Positions 54,194-63,585 are shown, counted from the stretch's first letter. The stretch is 64,000 bases of DNA from Planococcus plakortidis (GCF_001687605.2 NZ_CP016539.2:1580501-1644500); one strand, 5' to 3'. Notes: generated by a model not told the origin, from the letters alone. Program-made: numbers and translations.

Positions 54194-55075
54194 ATGGAAA
54201 TTGGAATTATTGGCTTGGGCAAGATGGGCAAGAACCTCGCACTCAATTTAACAGATCATGGCCACACAGTGGTCGGGCATGATGCAAACGCCTTGGAAGT
54301 AAGCGATTTCAAAGTGGCTGGATCGCTCGAAGAATTGGTGCAGAACCTGCAGGCGCCCCGCACGGTATGGTTGATGGTGCCGGCCGGGGAAATTACGGAA
54401 TCGGTCATCGCTCAATTGGTACCGCTGTTGGACAAAGGCGATACGATCATCGACGGAGGCAACTCGAACTACAAGGAATCGGTGCGCCGCGCTGAGGAAT
54501 TGAAAGCTAGCGGAATTTATTTCTTCGACTGCGGCACAAGCGGAGGAACAGAAGGCGCACGCCACGGGATTTGCGCAATGATTGGCGGAGACGAAGAGAA
54601 GTTCAACGATATCGAACCGCTCTTCCGCGACATCTCAGTCGAAGGCGGCTATCTATACGCTGGCAAACCAGGCAGCGGTCATTTTATGAAAATGATCCAC
54701 AACGGCATCGAGTACGGCATGATGCAATCGATTGCGGAAGGATTTGACATTCTTCACAAAAGTGATTTCGATTACGACTACGAAAAAGTTGCCGGCGTGT
54801 GGAATAACGGCTCAATCATTAGTTCTTATTTGATGGGCTTGACGCAAAATGCGTTCTCGAAAGACGAAAAACTTGATGGCATCAAAGGGGTCATGAACTC
54901 ATCGGGTGAAGGGAAATGGACAGTGGAAACGGCACTCGATCTGAATGTGCCGGCACCGGTCATCACGATGTCGCTGATGATGCGCTACCGCTCACTTGAA
55001 GACGATACGTTTACTGGGAAAGTGGTTGCGGCACTGCGCAACGAATTCGGCGGGCACGCAGTCGTCAAGAAATAA
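54194..55075 (+). CDS. gnd: 6-phosphogluconate dehydrogenase, short decarboxylating type
   Basis: 293 residues, the short YqeC-like class rather than the 470-residue GndA type. NAD(P) loop GLGKMGKNLA at 7-16, substrate blocks DGGNSNYKES, CGTSGGTEGARHG and the catalytic K/N stretch GHFMKMIHNGIEYG. Converts 6-phosphogluconate to ribulose 5-phosphate. CAGGAGG lies before ATG 54194. First gene of the gluconate operon; it follows the candidate operator. Confidence 0.93.
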   Translation: MEIGIIGLGKMGKNLALNLTDHGHTVVGHDANALEVSDFKVAGSLEELVQNLQAPRTVWLMVPAGEITESVIAQLVPLLDKGDTIIDGGNSNYKESVRRAEELKASGIYFFDCGTSGGTEGARHGICAMIGGDEEKFNDIEPLFRDISVEGGYLYAGKPGSGHFMKMIHNGIEYGMMQSIAEGFDILHKSDFDYDYEKVAGVWNNGSIISSYLMGLTQNAFSKDEKLDGIKGVMNSSGEGKWTVETALDLNVPAPVITMSLMMRYRSLEDDTFTGKVVAALRNEFGGHAVVKK

Positions 55076-55106
55076 AGTATTGCTTATCTGAAGAGGGGGA
55101 AAACAC

Positions 55107-56450
55107 ATGGATGGTTCAATATTGATTATCATCGCGGTCGCAAGCATTTTCGTACTGCTGTTCTTGGTCATGCGTACGAAATTGCACGCGTTCGTCGCGT
55201 TATTATTGGTAAGTTTACTGCTCGGCATCGCGGCAGGCATGCCGCTTGGGGATGTCATTCAATCGATTCAAAACGGCATGGGCGGAACGCTCGGCTTTGT
55301 CGCTGTCGTCGTCGGCCTTGGCGCCATGTTCGGGAAAATGCTGGAAGTTTCCGGCGGCGCTGAACGATTGGCGGCTACATTGATCGCGAAATTTGGTGAA
55401 GAAAAAGCACCGTGGGCTCTTGGCGTAACTGGTTTCATCGTGGCCATTCCTGTATTTTTCGATGTTGGCTTCATCATCTTAGTGCCGATTGTCTATAGCT
55501 TGGCGAAAAAGACCGGCAAATCGCTTTTGCATTACGGGATTCCGCTATTGGCGGGTCTTGCAGTCACCCATAGCTTCATCCCGCCGACTCCGGGGCCGAT
55601 TGCGGTTGCGGAACTGGTTGGGGCGGAACTTGGCTGGGTAATCCTGTTCGGGGTACTCGCGGGGATTCCTTCGATGATTCTCGCGGGGCCTGTTTTTGGA
55701 CGCTACATAGGAAAGCGCATTCATTTGACAATTCCAGATTACATGGACATCAAAGAACAGGAATACGATAAGGAGTTGCCAAGCTTCGGCATGATCATTT
55801 CCTTGATCTTGATTCCGCTTGTGTTGATCCTGTTCAACACCTTGTCAGCTGTTGTGTTAGATGAAGGAAACCAGATCCGCGAGACTTTGACATTCCTTGG
55901 CCATCCGTTCGTCGCTTTGACGATCGCTACGATCCTGACGTTTTTCTTCCTCGGCACACGCCGCGGCTATTCACGCCAGGAAGTACAGGACATTGCCACG
56001 AAAGCGCTTGAACCTGCAGGGATCATCATCCTCGTCACAGGTGCTGGCGGCGTGTTCAAACAAGTGCTCATCGACTCAGGTGTCGGTGATGTGCTCGGCC
56101 AGATGATGGGCGATTCTGCGCTTCCGCCGATCGTTTTGGCATTCTTGATCGCTTCCGCGGTCCGTGTCGCACAAGGTTCCGCTACCGTTTCCATGGTAAC
56201 GGCTGCCGGATTGATCGCACCGCTTCTGGAAATTACCGGAACGACTGGCCCGGCACTTGGCTTGATCGTTATTTCCATCGCTGCCGGCGCGACGGTCTTA
56301 TCCCACGTAAACGATTCCGGCTTTTGGCTTGTTAACCGCTATTTCGGAATGAGCGTCAAGGACACATTGAAATCCTGGACCGTGATGGAAACCATCATCG
56401 GCCTCACCGGATTCGTGGTAGTATTGGTTTTAAGTTTCTTTATCACATGA
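55107..56450 (+). CDS. gntP: Gluconate:proton symporter
   Basis: 447 residues, about 12-14 hydrophobic segments of the GntP family, with the conserved HSFIPPTPGPIAVAELVGA and the C-terminal SHVNDSGFWLVNRYF. Imports gluconate for GntK. It follows gnd by 31 bases. A 17-bp perfect hairpin lies between it and gntK. Confidence 0.94.
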   Translation: MDGSILIIIAVASIFVLLFLVMRTKLHAFVALLLVSLLLGIAAGMPLGDVIQSIQNGMGGTLGFVAVVVGLGAMFGKMLEVSGGAERLAATLIAKFGEEKAPWALGVTGFIVAIPVFFDVGFIILVPIVYSLAKKTGKSLLHYGIPLLAGLAVTHSFIPPTPGPIAVAELVGAELGWVILFGVLAGIPSMILAGPVFGRYIGKRIHLTIPDYMDIKEQEYDKELPSFGMIISLILIPLVLILFNTLSAVVLDEGNQIRETLTFLGHPFVALTIATILTFFFLGTRRGYSRQEVQDIATKALEPAGIIILVTGAGGVFKQVLIDSGVGDVLGQMMGDSALPPIVLAFLIASAVRVAQGSATVSMVTAAGLIAPLLEITGTTGPALGLIVISIAAGATVLSHVNDSGFWLVNRYFGMSVKDTLKSWTVMETIIGLTGFVVVLVLSFFIT

Positions 56451-56453
56451 GTA

Positions 56454-56492
56454 CAGAAAAAGAAAAAGGAATCTTTCCTTTTTCTTTTTCTG
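56454..56492 (+). terminator. Perfect hairpin between gntP and gntK
   Basis: CAGAAAAAGAAAAAGGA and TCCTTTTTCTTTTTCTG are 17-bp perfect inverted repeats around a five-base loop; purine/pyrimidine-rich arms. It has no separate T tail, so it may only partly terminate, reducing gntK relative to gntP. Confidence 0.6.
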
Positions 56493-56513
56493 CTATAAGG
56501 AAGGAAGAAGAAC

Positions 56514-58058
56514 ATGCCTGAACAATCCTATTATTTAGGTGTCGACATAGGGACCACTTCCACAAAAGCTGTCCTATTCAATAAAGCGGGAGAAATTAAA
56601 GATAGCCATACCGTGTTTTATCCCTTGCACACACCGAACCAATTGACCGCAGAACAGGATCCGGAAGAAATTTTCCGCGCTGTTTTGACAGCTGTCCGGG
56701 AAACCTTGAGAAAAAGCGACATCAGCAAAGAGTCATTAAAGCTCGTGTCGTTCAGTTCGGCAATGCACAGCCTGATTGCGGTGGACGCCGAAGGGGACCT
56801 GTTGACCAACAGCATCACTTGGGCAGATACAAGAAGCTCGAAGCATGCGAAGCACATCAAAGAAAACTTGAACGGCCATGACATCTATTTGCGCACCGGC
56901 ACGCCGATACATGCGATGTCGCCACTGTCGAAACTGTTGTGGCTGCAGGATGAAAAACCGGAAATCTGCCAAGCTACCGCGAAGTTCATCAGCATCAAGA
57001 GCTATATTTTCCATAAGTTCTTTGGGGAATATGTCGAAGACCATTCCATCGCCTCCGCTACCGGCTTGTTTAATTTAGAACAGCTCGACTGGGACCAAGG
57101 CGCACTGGATGTGTCTTGTGTAACGAAAGAGAAATTGCCGCGCCTTGTGCCGACGACCGAGCAGTTTACAGGAGTCGCCCCGGAATTCGCTGCGTTCATG
57201 GGCATCCGGGAAGACGTTCCGTTTATCATCGGGGCAAGCGACGGCGTATTGGCCAATCTCGGCGTCGATGCCATCGATCCCGGCGTCATTGCCGTGACCA
57301 TCGGGACGAGCGGTGCCATCCGCACGGTATCGCCGGTGCCGAAAACCGACCCAAAAGAGCGGACCTTCTGTTATGTATTGACGGAAAATCATTGGGTCAT
57401 TGGCGGGCCGGTCAATAACGGCGGCATCATTTTGCGCTGGCTGCGCGATGAATTCGCATCATCTGAAGTGGAAACGGCGAAACGCCTCGGGATCGATACG
57501 TACGACGTGTTGACGAAAATCGCAGCAACCGTAAAACCGGGAGCTGACGGGCTGCTGTTCCATCCTTATTTGACAGGGGAACGGGCACCGCTCTGGGATG
57601 CCAACGCGAGAGGTTCATTCTTTGGCCTCAGCATCCATCACCAGAAGCAGCATATGATCCGTGCCGTTTTAGAAGGCATCGTTTTCAATCTGTATACTGT
57701 GCTATTGGCCGTTGAGGAATTGACGGGAGAGCCGGCACGCATCCAAGCGTCTGGCGGTTTTGCCCGCTCAGAGTTGTGGCGCCAGCTATTAGCAGACGTC
57801 TTCGACAAGCCGGTCATCATCCCGGAAAGCTTTGAAAGTTCCTGTCTCGGCGCCGTGGTCCTCGGCATGTATGCCACGGGCGAGATTGAGGATTTCAGCA
57901 TTGTCTCTGACATGATCGGCAGCACCCATACGCATCATCCAGAAACGGAAGCGAGCAATATTTACCGTGAACTGCTTCCGATCTATATCCGTTTGTCGCG
58001 TTTACTGAAAGAGGAATACGAAAGCATTTCCGATTTCCAGCGCAAGCATATGAAATAA
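56514..58058 (+). CDS. gntK: Gluconokinase (FGGY family)
   Basis: 514 residues. FGGY kinase N-terminus YYLGVDIGTTSTKAVLF, the second ATPase-domain blocks GASDGVLANLG, TIGTSGAIR and LFHPYLTGERAPLWD, and the FGGY signature near IQASGGFARSELWRQLLADV (in two parts). Phosphorylates gluconate to 6-phosphogluconate, the substrate of Gnd. GGAAGGAAG before ATG 56514. Last gene of the operon. Confidence 0.94.
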   Translation: MPEQSYYLGVDIGTTSTKAVLFNKAGEIKDSHTVFYPLHTPNQLTAEQDPEEIFRAVLTAVRETLRKSDISKESLKLVSFSSAMHSLIAVDAEGDLLTNSITWADTRSSKHAKHIKENLNGHDIYLRTGTPIHAMSPLSKLLWLQDEKPEICQATAKFISIKSYIFHKFFGEYVEDHSIASATGLFNLEQLDWDQGALDVSCVTKEKLPRLVPTTEQFTGVAPEFAAFMGIREDVPFIIGASDGVLANLGVDAIDPGVIAVTIGTSGAIRTVSPVPKTDPKERTFCYVLTENHWVIGGPVNNGGIILRWLRDEFASSEVETAKRLGIDTYDVLTKIAATVKPGADGLLFHPYLTGERAPLWDANARGSFFGLSIHHQKQHMIRAVLEGIVFNLYTVLLAVEELTGEPARIQASGGFARSELWRQLLADVFDKPVIIPESFESSCLGAVVLGMYATGEIEDFSIVSDMIGSTHTHHPETEASNIYRELLPIYIRLSRLLKEEYESISDFQRKHMK

Positions 58059-58062
58059 CGAC

Positions 58063-58092
58063 AAAACCCGAAGCTAATGGCTTCGGGTTTTT
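58063..58092 (+). terminator. Intrinsic terminator after gntK
   Basis: AAAACCCGAAGC pairs perfectly with GCTTCGGGTTTT around TAATG, then T. Confidence 0.92.
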
Positions 58093-58249
58093 CTGATTTG
58101 CCGATTAATTTGTTATATGGGCGAGGGAGCTTTTGCGGGAAGGTTCTGAAAACAACATGAATGTTAAAGAACTTTTGATATACTAATATTTATAAGTGCA
58201 GGTCAATGCTGGGCTGGATAGATTGCTGGCATACACATTAAGAGTCAGT

Positions 58250-58375
58250 ATGAAACTCGTTTTATTATTCGGCCCACAAGCTGTCGGCAAAATGGTCAAT
58301 AAATACTTAATGTTTTTAGAAATCGCTATCCATTCTGTTAGCTATCTGGACAAAAGGAAGTCAAGACATGACTAA
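58250..58375 (+). pseudogene. Truncated P-loop kinase remnant
   Basis: MKLVLLFGPQAVGKM is the Walker A start of a small nucleotide-kinase-like family in Bacilli, where the next residues are normally TVGQELA. Here the sequence departs immediately after GKM into unrelated text and stops at codon 42. Only the P-loop survives, and no ribosome site precedes the ATG. Confidence 0.6.
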
Positions 58376-58394
58376 GAACTGAGGTGAGCGGCCT

Positions 58395-59258
58395 ATGCTG
58401 AATCAGGTGTTAAAACAATTCAAGCTGCAAGCAATTTCCATTAACGAAGTCGAAGATTCTTTCAGTTCAATGGTTTACAAATGCACCCTGCAAAATGGCG
58501 AATCCGTCTTCGTGAAAATCCCGTATACCCGCGTAAAATACGAGCGCGAGCTGTCTGCTTATAAAATCCTCGCTGGGCATGTCCCGATTCCACAGCTGCT
58601 CGATCATTGGGCGGGTGACGATAAATGTCCGCGGGCTTTTCTGCTGTCCGAACTAAAAGGGAAGCCTTTGTCCGCAACAGCTTCTCCGGAAATTGCGTAT
58701 CAAATCGGCGCCATGCAAGCATCTATGCATCAAATCACACCTTCTAACAAGACAGCACTCGGCGCTATACAAAACGAATTCCCCAATTGGCATGAATTTA
58801 TCGCGAAACAGTTTTATAGCTTTGCGGAAGATGTAAAAGAAGTATTGGATGAAGATTTGTATATGGCCAGCTTGCGCAAGTTTGAGGAGATGAAAGGCGA
58901 GCTTCCAGAACCGGACGGGCCGAGTTTCGTCCATATGGATTTCCGCCCAGCTAATATCATTGTAGATGAAGGCCAGGTTTCCGGCATGATCGATTTTGAA
59001 AGTGTGCGCTTCGGGTCGACAGAAATTGATTTCACTAAAATTCACCGTGATTTTTTAAAAGCAGACCCTGTCTTGCTCGACTCTTATGAGGAGGGCTATA
59101 ATAGCATCCGGCCGATGATCGATTTGCGAGCCGTCTTGCCTTTTTATCGTTTCATTGATGCTTTTAACAGCATCGGCTGGAGCCAAAGGCGGGGCCTAAA
59201 GAAGAATTTTACGTTCTATGAAGCCAATTTGCGGATATTGAAAGAGATGCTGCAGTAG
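58395..59258 (+). CDS. Aminoglycoside-phosphotransferase-family kinase
   Basis: 287 residues, APH/choline-kinase fold. Catalytic loop FVHMDFRPANIIV and metal-binding MIDFESVRFG near 185-205; N-lobe lysine in VFVKIPY. GAGGTGAG before ATG 58395. The substrate may be a sugar, amine or drug; no resistance claim is justified by sequence alone. Confidence 0.85.
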   Translation: MLNQVLKQFKLQAISINEVEDSFSSMVYKCTLQNGESVFVKIPYTRVKYERELSAYKILAGHVPIPQLLDHWAGDDKCPRAFLLSELKGKPLSATASPEIAYQIGAMQASMHQITPSNKTALGAIQNEFPNWHEFIAKQFYSFAEDVKEVLDEDLYMASLRKFEEMKGELPEPDGPSFVHMDFRPANIIVDEGQVSGMIDFESVRFGSTEIDFTKIHRDFLKADPVLLDSYEEGYNSIRPMIDLRAVLPFYRFIDAFNSIGWSQRRGLKKNFTFYEANLRILKEMLQ

Positions 59259-59346
59259 TGAACTTGTGTTGCAGAATAGCTTGTCTTAATATGCAAGAAT
59301 AAACTCACCTTCCGATAATGCAATCAAAAGGAAATAGAGGTGTCGC

Positions 59347-59859
59347 ATGGAAAATCAAACTTTTGTAGATTGGGACGGACAGATTATAAGCCTGACCTGG
59401 CAGCCCTATGAACAGCTCAAAGCAAGCGACCTCGTGACAAGTGTTCACGGCTACTGCTTTTTCGATGGAAAACTTGTGCTTGTTCAAGTAAATGGGCGAG
59501 GGTTTAATGTTCCCGGCGGCCACATAGAAAAAGGGGAGATTCCTGAACAGGCATTGCGCCGGGAAATATACGAAGAAGCATACATAGAGGGAGATCTCGC
59601 TTATATCGGTGCAATTAAAGTGGACCATTCGGAAAACGAGAGATTTATGGAAAATGGTAAATACCCAAAAATCGGATATCAACTTTTCTACCGAGTGGAT
59701 ATTACGAAATGTTTTCCGTTTTTGCGTCAACACGAGACCACCGCGCGCATTTGGGTAGAGCCGGAAGAAGTTCCATATGTGATGAATGACCATGAAATAG
59801 CGTTGTTAGTATTAAAAGAAGCGGTGGCGAACAAAAAAATGGGTTCAACTATTGAATAA
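59347..59859 (+). CDS. Nudix hydrolase
   Basis: 170 residues. Nudix box G58-x5-E64-x7-R72-E-I-Y-E76-E77, with Tyr79 replacing the usual glycine near its end. Residues around 40-60 form the beta sheet typical of MutT-like enzymes. GAGGTG before ATG 59347. It lies 88 bases after the APH gene. Substrate unknown. Confidence 0.88.
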   Translation: MENQTFVDWDGQIISLTWQPYEQLKASDLVTSVHGYCFFDGKLVLVQVNGRGFNVPGGHIEKGEIPEQALRREIYEEAYIEGDLAYIGAIKVDHSENERFMENGKYPKIGYQLFYRVDITKCFPFLRQHETTARIWVEPEEVPYVMNDHEIALLVLKEAVANKKMGSTIE

Positions 59860-59975
59860 AGATCAATATTTACAAAACGACTTCGCTCGTCTGTGCAAAG
59901 CCTCCATGGGCAATTGCACATTGGACAAAGCTTGAGAAAGATAGAAACGATAATAAAGAGACAGGAGGCAAATCA

Positions 59976-60194
59976 ATGATTAAGGGCCTTTACGAAGCGC
60001 ATTAACCGGTCCGGGATTTAAAACGGTCCATGCAGATTGTGTTAGAAGGCGAAATGTTTGTCGTTCAAAAAAATACGGAGCACAAGCCATTTGCCGAGTC
60101 GCATGCGAGCATCTTGCTAATTGAACCTAAAGGCGTCGTCAATACAGGCGATATTCAAAGTGGATAGACGGCAGAAAATGATGTGTGGATCTAA
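59976..60194 (+). pseudogene. Chimeric remnant: VOC-protein start joined to a cupin C-terminus
   Basis: AGGAGG precedes ATG 59976. One unbroken frame of 72 codons contains two stops: [22 protein letters not shown], the start of a glyoxalase/VOC protein, then [20 protein letters not shown] and [13 protein letters not shown], the tail of a small cupin, TAG at 60165-60167, and TAENDVWI-stop. The two parts belong to different families, so a deletion probably fused neighbouring genes, followed by nonsense mutations. Confidence 0.7.
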
Positions 60195-60276
60195 ACGGTT
60201 TTTTCATGAAATTTGCGCTTTCGCCTTGTGAAATGCGATAGAATAACAGCATACTTTGATTTAGGACGTGATTTTC

Positions 60277-62115
60277 TTGCCGGATTGGACTTATCATACG
60301 ATGTTTGAACCGGCACTTTCCCGCTTGCCGGCAAAAGACGGGAGAGAATTTATCCATAAGGGCATGCACAGAATTGCCTCAATTCCTGGCGGCAGCAAGT
60401 TGATTGAATATTTGGGGCACACGGCTCCAGCCAAGCAGCTGGAAACGGAGATTTTTGGGTTAAAGATCGCCAACCCCGTCGGCTTAAGCGGAAAAATCGA
60501 CCCTTTGCTTTCCGGAACCAAGGCATTCAGCCATTTGGGAATGGGCTTTATCGAGGTCGGTCCGGTGTCGTGGGAACCAGTGGAAGCGGGTTCGCCATCA
60601 TTCAGCGACTCAAAAGATCATTTGGTTTTTCCATACCATCTAGAATCACCGGGCCTCAAGCGAACGATCGATAAGCTCGAGAAGCTGAAACCGTTCAGTA
60701 AGCCGATTTTCATCCGGATAGAAAAAAGCGGTTCTTTGGAACAAACGTGTTCTTTATTGAACAAGCTGTCCGCGTATGGAGAAGCGTTTATCATTGAAGA
60801 GCCGTTCAGCGAGGAACAGCGGAAGTCTTTAAAAGAAGCGATTAACGGCAAGCCGATATTATGCGCTTATTCCGTGCGTAGAATCGATGCGGCTATTTTG
60901 GAGTTGGCGGTTACTGAGTCATACATAGATGGAATCGTCATCGATGAACTGGGAATAGACACGGGCGAAGGCATTGAATATCCGATCGAACAAGCTGGAC
61001 TGCTGGCTGAACAAGTATCCGCCATCCGACAGCACAGCAAAGTGCCGGTCATCGTCTCGGGCGGTATCGTTGAGCCGAAAGATGCGCTGGCTTTATACGG
61101 GGCTGGAGTGGATTTAATGATGCTCTCTAGCGGGTATGTCAGGACCGGACCCGGATTGCCGAAACGCATCAATGAAGGCTTGCTCGACCAACGAACAGCT
61201 TCGCCTCCAGTGTACGATGGCTGGATTTGGCATTGGCTATTCGGATTGTTCATGTTCCTTGGCGGGGCCGCGGCCATGCTTGTCAGCATGACCCTCGTCC
61301 TCATGCCTTATGACGAGGCATTTTTGAACTTATCGCGAGAAGAACTTATGGCGATCAATCCGAATATTTACCGTTTCATGCAGCATGACCGAATGACCGT
61401 TGCCGGGACCATGGTGTCGGGCGGCATTCTCTATATGCAATTGGCGAGGCACGGGGTCCGTCACGGCCTGCAATGGGCGAAACGCGCCATACACTTTGCA
61501 GGCGTATTGGGATTCCTCGGCATTTTACTGTTCATCGGATTCGGTTATTTCGATTGGCTCCACGGCATTCTTTGGCTCATTCTATTGCCGTTTTTTTGGA
61601 AAGGCTACCAGGCATCGAAAAATCATAGCGGACATTCGTCTTCGCGCAACCGCACGAACCACCAAGCCTGGAAACAAAGCTTGTGGGGACAGCTGGCGTT
61701 TGTCTCACTCGGATTTGCGCTCGCAGCAGCCGGGCTTGTCATTTCGACGATCGGCGTGAACGGCGTATTCGTCCAAACCGACATCGCCTATATCTGCATG
61801 AGCCCTGAACAAATTGCTTCCATAAACGAACGGCTCATCCCTGTAATTGCACATGACCGTGCGGGGCTTGGCAGTGCCTTGATCAGTGTCGGATTGCTCG
61901 TGTTGATGCTCGCGCTTTGGGGATTCCAGGAAGGGCAGCGGTGGGTCTGGTACACGTTTCTGTTTGGCGGCCTGCCGGCGTTCGGTGCAGCCATCATCAT
62001 TCATTACGTCATCGGCTATACGAGCTTTATCCATATCTTGCCAGCGTACGTGGCTTTATTGCTATTCGCAAGTGGGTTGATAATGTCCCGCAAGTTCTTT
62101 TTTTACCGATTATAA
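60277..62115 (+). CDS. Dihydroorotate-dehydrogenase-like domain fused to a duplicated membrane domain
   Basis: 612 residues. Residues 1 to about 310 follow a class-2 DHODH barrel, including the FMN-phosphate region VIVSGGIVEPKDALALYGAG and LPKRINEGLL. The usual NPVGLAAGFDKDG is NPVGLSGKIDPLL, so catalysis is doubtful. The C-terminal half has about eight membrane segments in two repeats: each has an acidic D-x-A...S-x-E-x-I/L-x-x-I-N stretch, then HDR (370-372 and 526-528), then a hydrophobic pair. TTG 60277 sits right after AGGACGTGAT, a better ribosome match than for GTG 60268. Confidence 0.8.
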   Translation: MPDWTYHTMFEPALSRLPAKDGREFIHKGMHRIASIPGGSKLIEYLGHTAPAKQLETEIFGLKIANPVGLSGKIDPLLSGTKAFSHLGMGFIEVGPVSWEPVEAGSPSFSDSKDHLVFPYHLESPGLKRTIDKLEKLKPFSKPIFIRIEKSGSLEQTCSLLNKLSAYGEAFIIEEPFSEEQRKSLKEAINGKPILCAYSVRRIDAAILELAVTESYIDGIVIDELGIDTGEGIEYPIEQAGLLAEQVSAIRQHSKVPVIVSGGIVEPKDALALYGAGVDLMMLSSGYVRTGPGLPKRINEGLLDQRTASPPVYDGWIWHWLFGLFMFLGGAAAMLVSMTLVLMPYDEAFLNLSREELMAINPNIYRFMQHDRMTVAGTMVSGGILYMQLARHGVRHGLQWAKRAIHFAGVLGFLGILLFIGFGYFDWLHGILWLILLPFFWKGYQASKNHSGHSSSRNRTNHQAWKQSLWGQLAFVSLGFALAAAGLVISTIGVNGVFVQTDIAYICMSPEQIASINERLIPVIAHDRAGLGSALISVGLLVLMLALWGFQEGQRWVWYTFLFGGLPAFGAAIIIHYVIGYTSFIHILPAYVALLLFASGLIMSRKFFFYRL

Positions 62116-62130
62116 TCCCGCACGAAAAAA

Positions 62131-62155
62131 AGACAGCCCCTTGGCTGTCTTTTTT
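62131..62155. terminator. Bidirectional terminator between convergent genes
   Basis: AGACAGCC and GGCTGTCT with flanking A7 and T6 runs. Confidence 0.9.
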
Positions 62156-62220
62156 ATACTTCCTAAGCAACGAAAATGTCAAAGAAGCCAACAGGTTCGC
62201 AGTCGAAAATCCGCAGCGTT

Positions 62221-63585
62221 TCAGTCTCCGTTTTCCCGCAACTCTTCACGTTCCTCTTTCGCTTTATCGCGCGTTTCTTCTCTATGATCGTTGCCGCCGC
62301 TGCGAAGTTCTTTGCGCAAATCATTGGAAGTTTCTCGCGCAAATTGCCTCATATCGATCGCGGTCGCGCTAATCAGCTTGCGGACTGCCGCCCCGTCGAT
62401 TTCGGCAGCTTCTTCTAATTCATAACTCAGTTCCTTGAATCGGGTTTCTTCGTCATATGTCGCATTGATGAATTCGGTCTCCTGGTCGTATAATTCGTTG
62501 ATCCGTTCGGTTTCGGACTTGTACACTTTATTTAGATTCTCGGATTCCCATTGGTACCATTCGTTAATGATTCTCGTCGTTTCCTTCTCAAAAAATGCTT
62601 TTAGCTCCTGGTCATTGCGCACGGTAGAATAAGTGCCGTCGCCAGCATCAGCTACATCTTTCAATTGTTTCTGCCCATCATTTTCTACGTCGAAACCGAT
62701 GATGTTGACTATCGCTTTTGCGCCGGACTGGTTCAATTGCTCCGCCTGTTTCACCGGGTTGCCATTGCACGTCTCCATGCCATCGCTCACCACATAGATC
62801 AGGTTTTCAGACTCCCCGCTCTGGTCATCGAAATGATTCTGTGCGGATGCCAAGGCAGAGGCAAGGGGAGTCCAACCCGCAGGTGAGAACGAATCGAGCG
62901 CAGCGGTGAACTGCTCTTCATCGAATTCGCCCAATTCGTACACTTCTTCAATCGCTTCGCAGGACTGTTCTTTATCTGCGGCTTTATCTGTCCCTTTATG
63001 GCCATATACCGTGAGGGAGACGTTTGCCGAGTTAGGCAGTCCACTAACGAAAGAATCGACTGCCTCTTTTGCGGATTGAATTTTAGGGATGCCGCCGACA
63101 TCAGCTGCCATGCTGCCGCTGGAGTCAAAAAGAACAGCGATATTAACTTGTTGTTCAGGCGATCCTTGTCCATTCACTTCGCCCGGCTGTGCGCTTGCCG
63201 ATTCAAAAGACGTATCGACATTGGAGATAAATTCCTCAAATTCCCGGTAATCTTCGCCGGCCAGTGCCAGCATTTCCAAATAAACAGCTTCTGCCGATTG
63301 CTTTTCAGTCTGATCTGCCATTTGTTCCAACACGGCGTCTTTCTCATACTGTTCACCGCTATACGGCGCATTTGCCAAATCCAGCTGCAATCGCTCTTCA
63401 ACCGTTGAAAATTGAAGCGAAGATGTATCGACTTCATTGATTTCTACAGCCGATTCTTCCGTAGCAGAAGGGGAGTCGGCGGCCGTTTCTTCTTTTTGCT
63501 GTGCATTGTCATCTGCTGCAGAGCAGCCAGCCAACCAGAGAAGCGTTGCGGAGAGAATGAATAATTTGTTCGTTTTCATGATCAT
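62221..63585 (-). CDS. VWA-domain lipoprotein
   Basis: 454 residues. Lipobox LAGC (Cys21), a Glu/Ala/Ser-rich spacer, then a von Willebrand A domain from about 147 with the MIDAS motif D154-S-S156-G-S158 and later T and D residues (GWTPLASAL, VVSDGMETC). The last 110 residues are a highly charged, probably helical or coiled-coil tail (Glu/Arg repeats). Extracytoplasmic, metal-dependent binding is expected; partner unknown. GGAGGTG lies upstream of ATG 63585. Confidence 0.85.
   Translation of the reverse strand: MIMKTNKLFILSATLLWLAGCSAADDNAQQKEETAADSPSATEESAVEINEVDTSSLQFSTVEERLQLDLANAPYSGEQYEKDAVLEQMADQTEKQSAEAVYLEMLALAGEDYREFEEFISNVDTSFESASAQPGEVNGQGSPEQQVNIAVLFDSSGSMAADVGGIPKIQSAKEAVDSFVSGLPNSANVSLTVYGHKGTDKAADKEQSCEAIEEVYELGEFDEEQFTAALDSFSPAGWTPLASALASAQNHFDDQSGESENLIYVVSDGMETCNGNPVKQAEQLNQSGAKAIVNIIGFDVENDGQKQLKDVADAGDGTYSTVRNDQELKAFFEKETTRIINEWYQWESENLNKVYKSETERINELYDQETEFINATYDEETRFKELSYELEEAAEIDGAAVRKLISATAIDMRQFARETSNDLRKELRSGGNDHREETRDKAKEEREELRENGD

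Noticed and set aside
28713-60194. TAG stops inside several conserved genes as a sign of amber recoding
   Set aside because: Interrupted genes also carry TAA (GNAT, VOC) and TGA (AraC) stops and frameshifts, and intact genes elsewhere end in TAG. Ordinary decay explains all of them.
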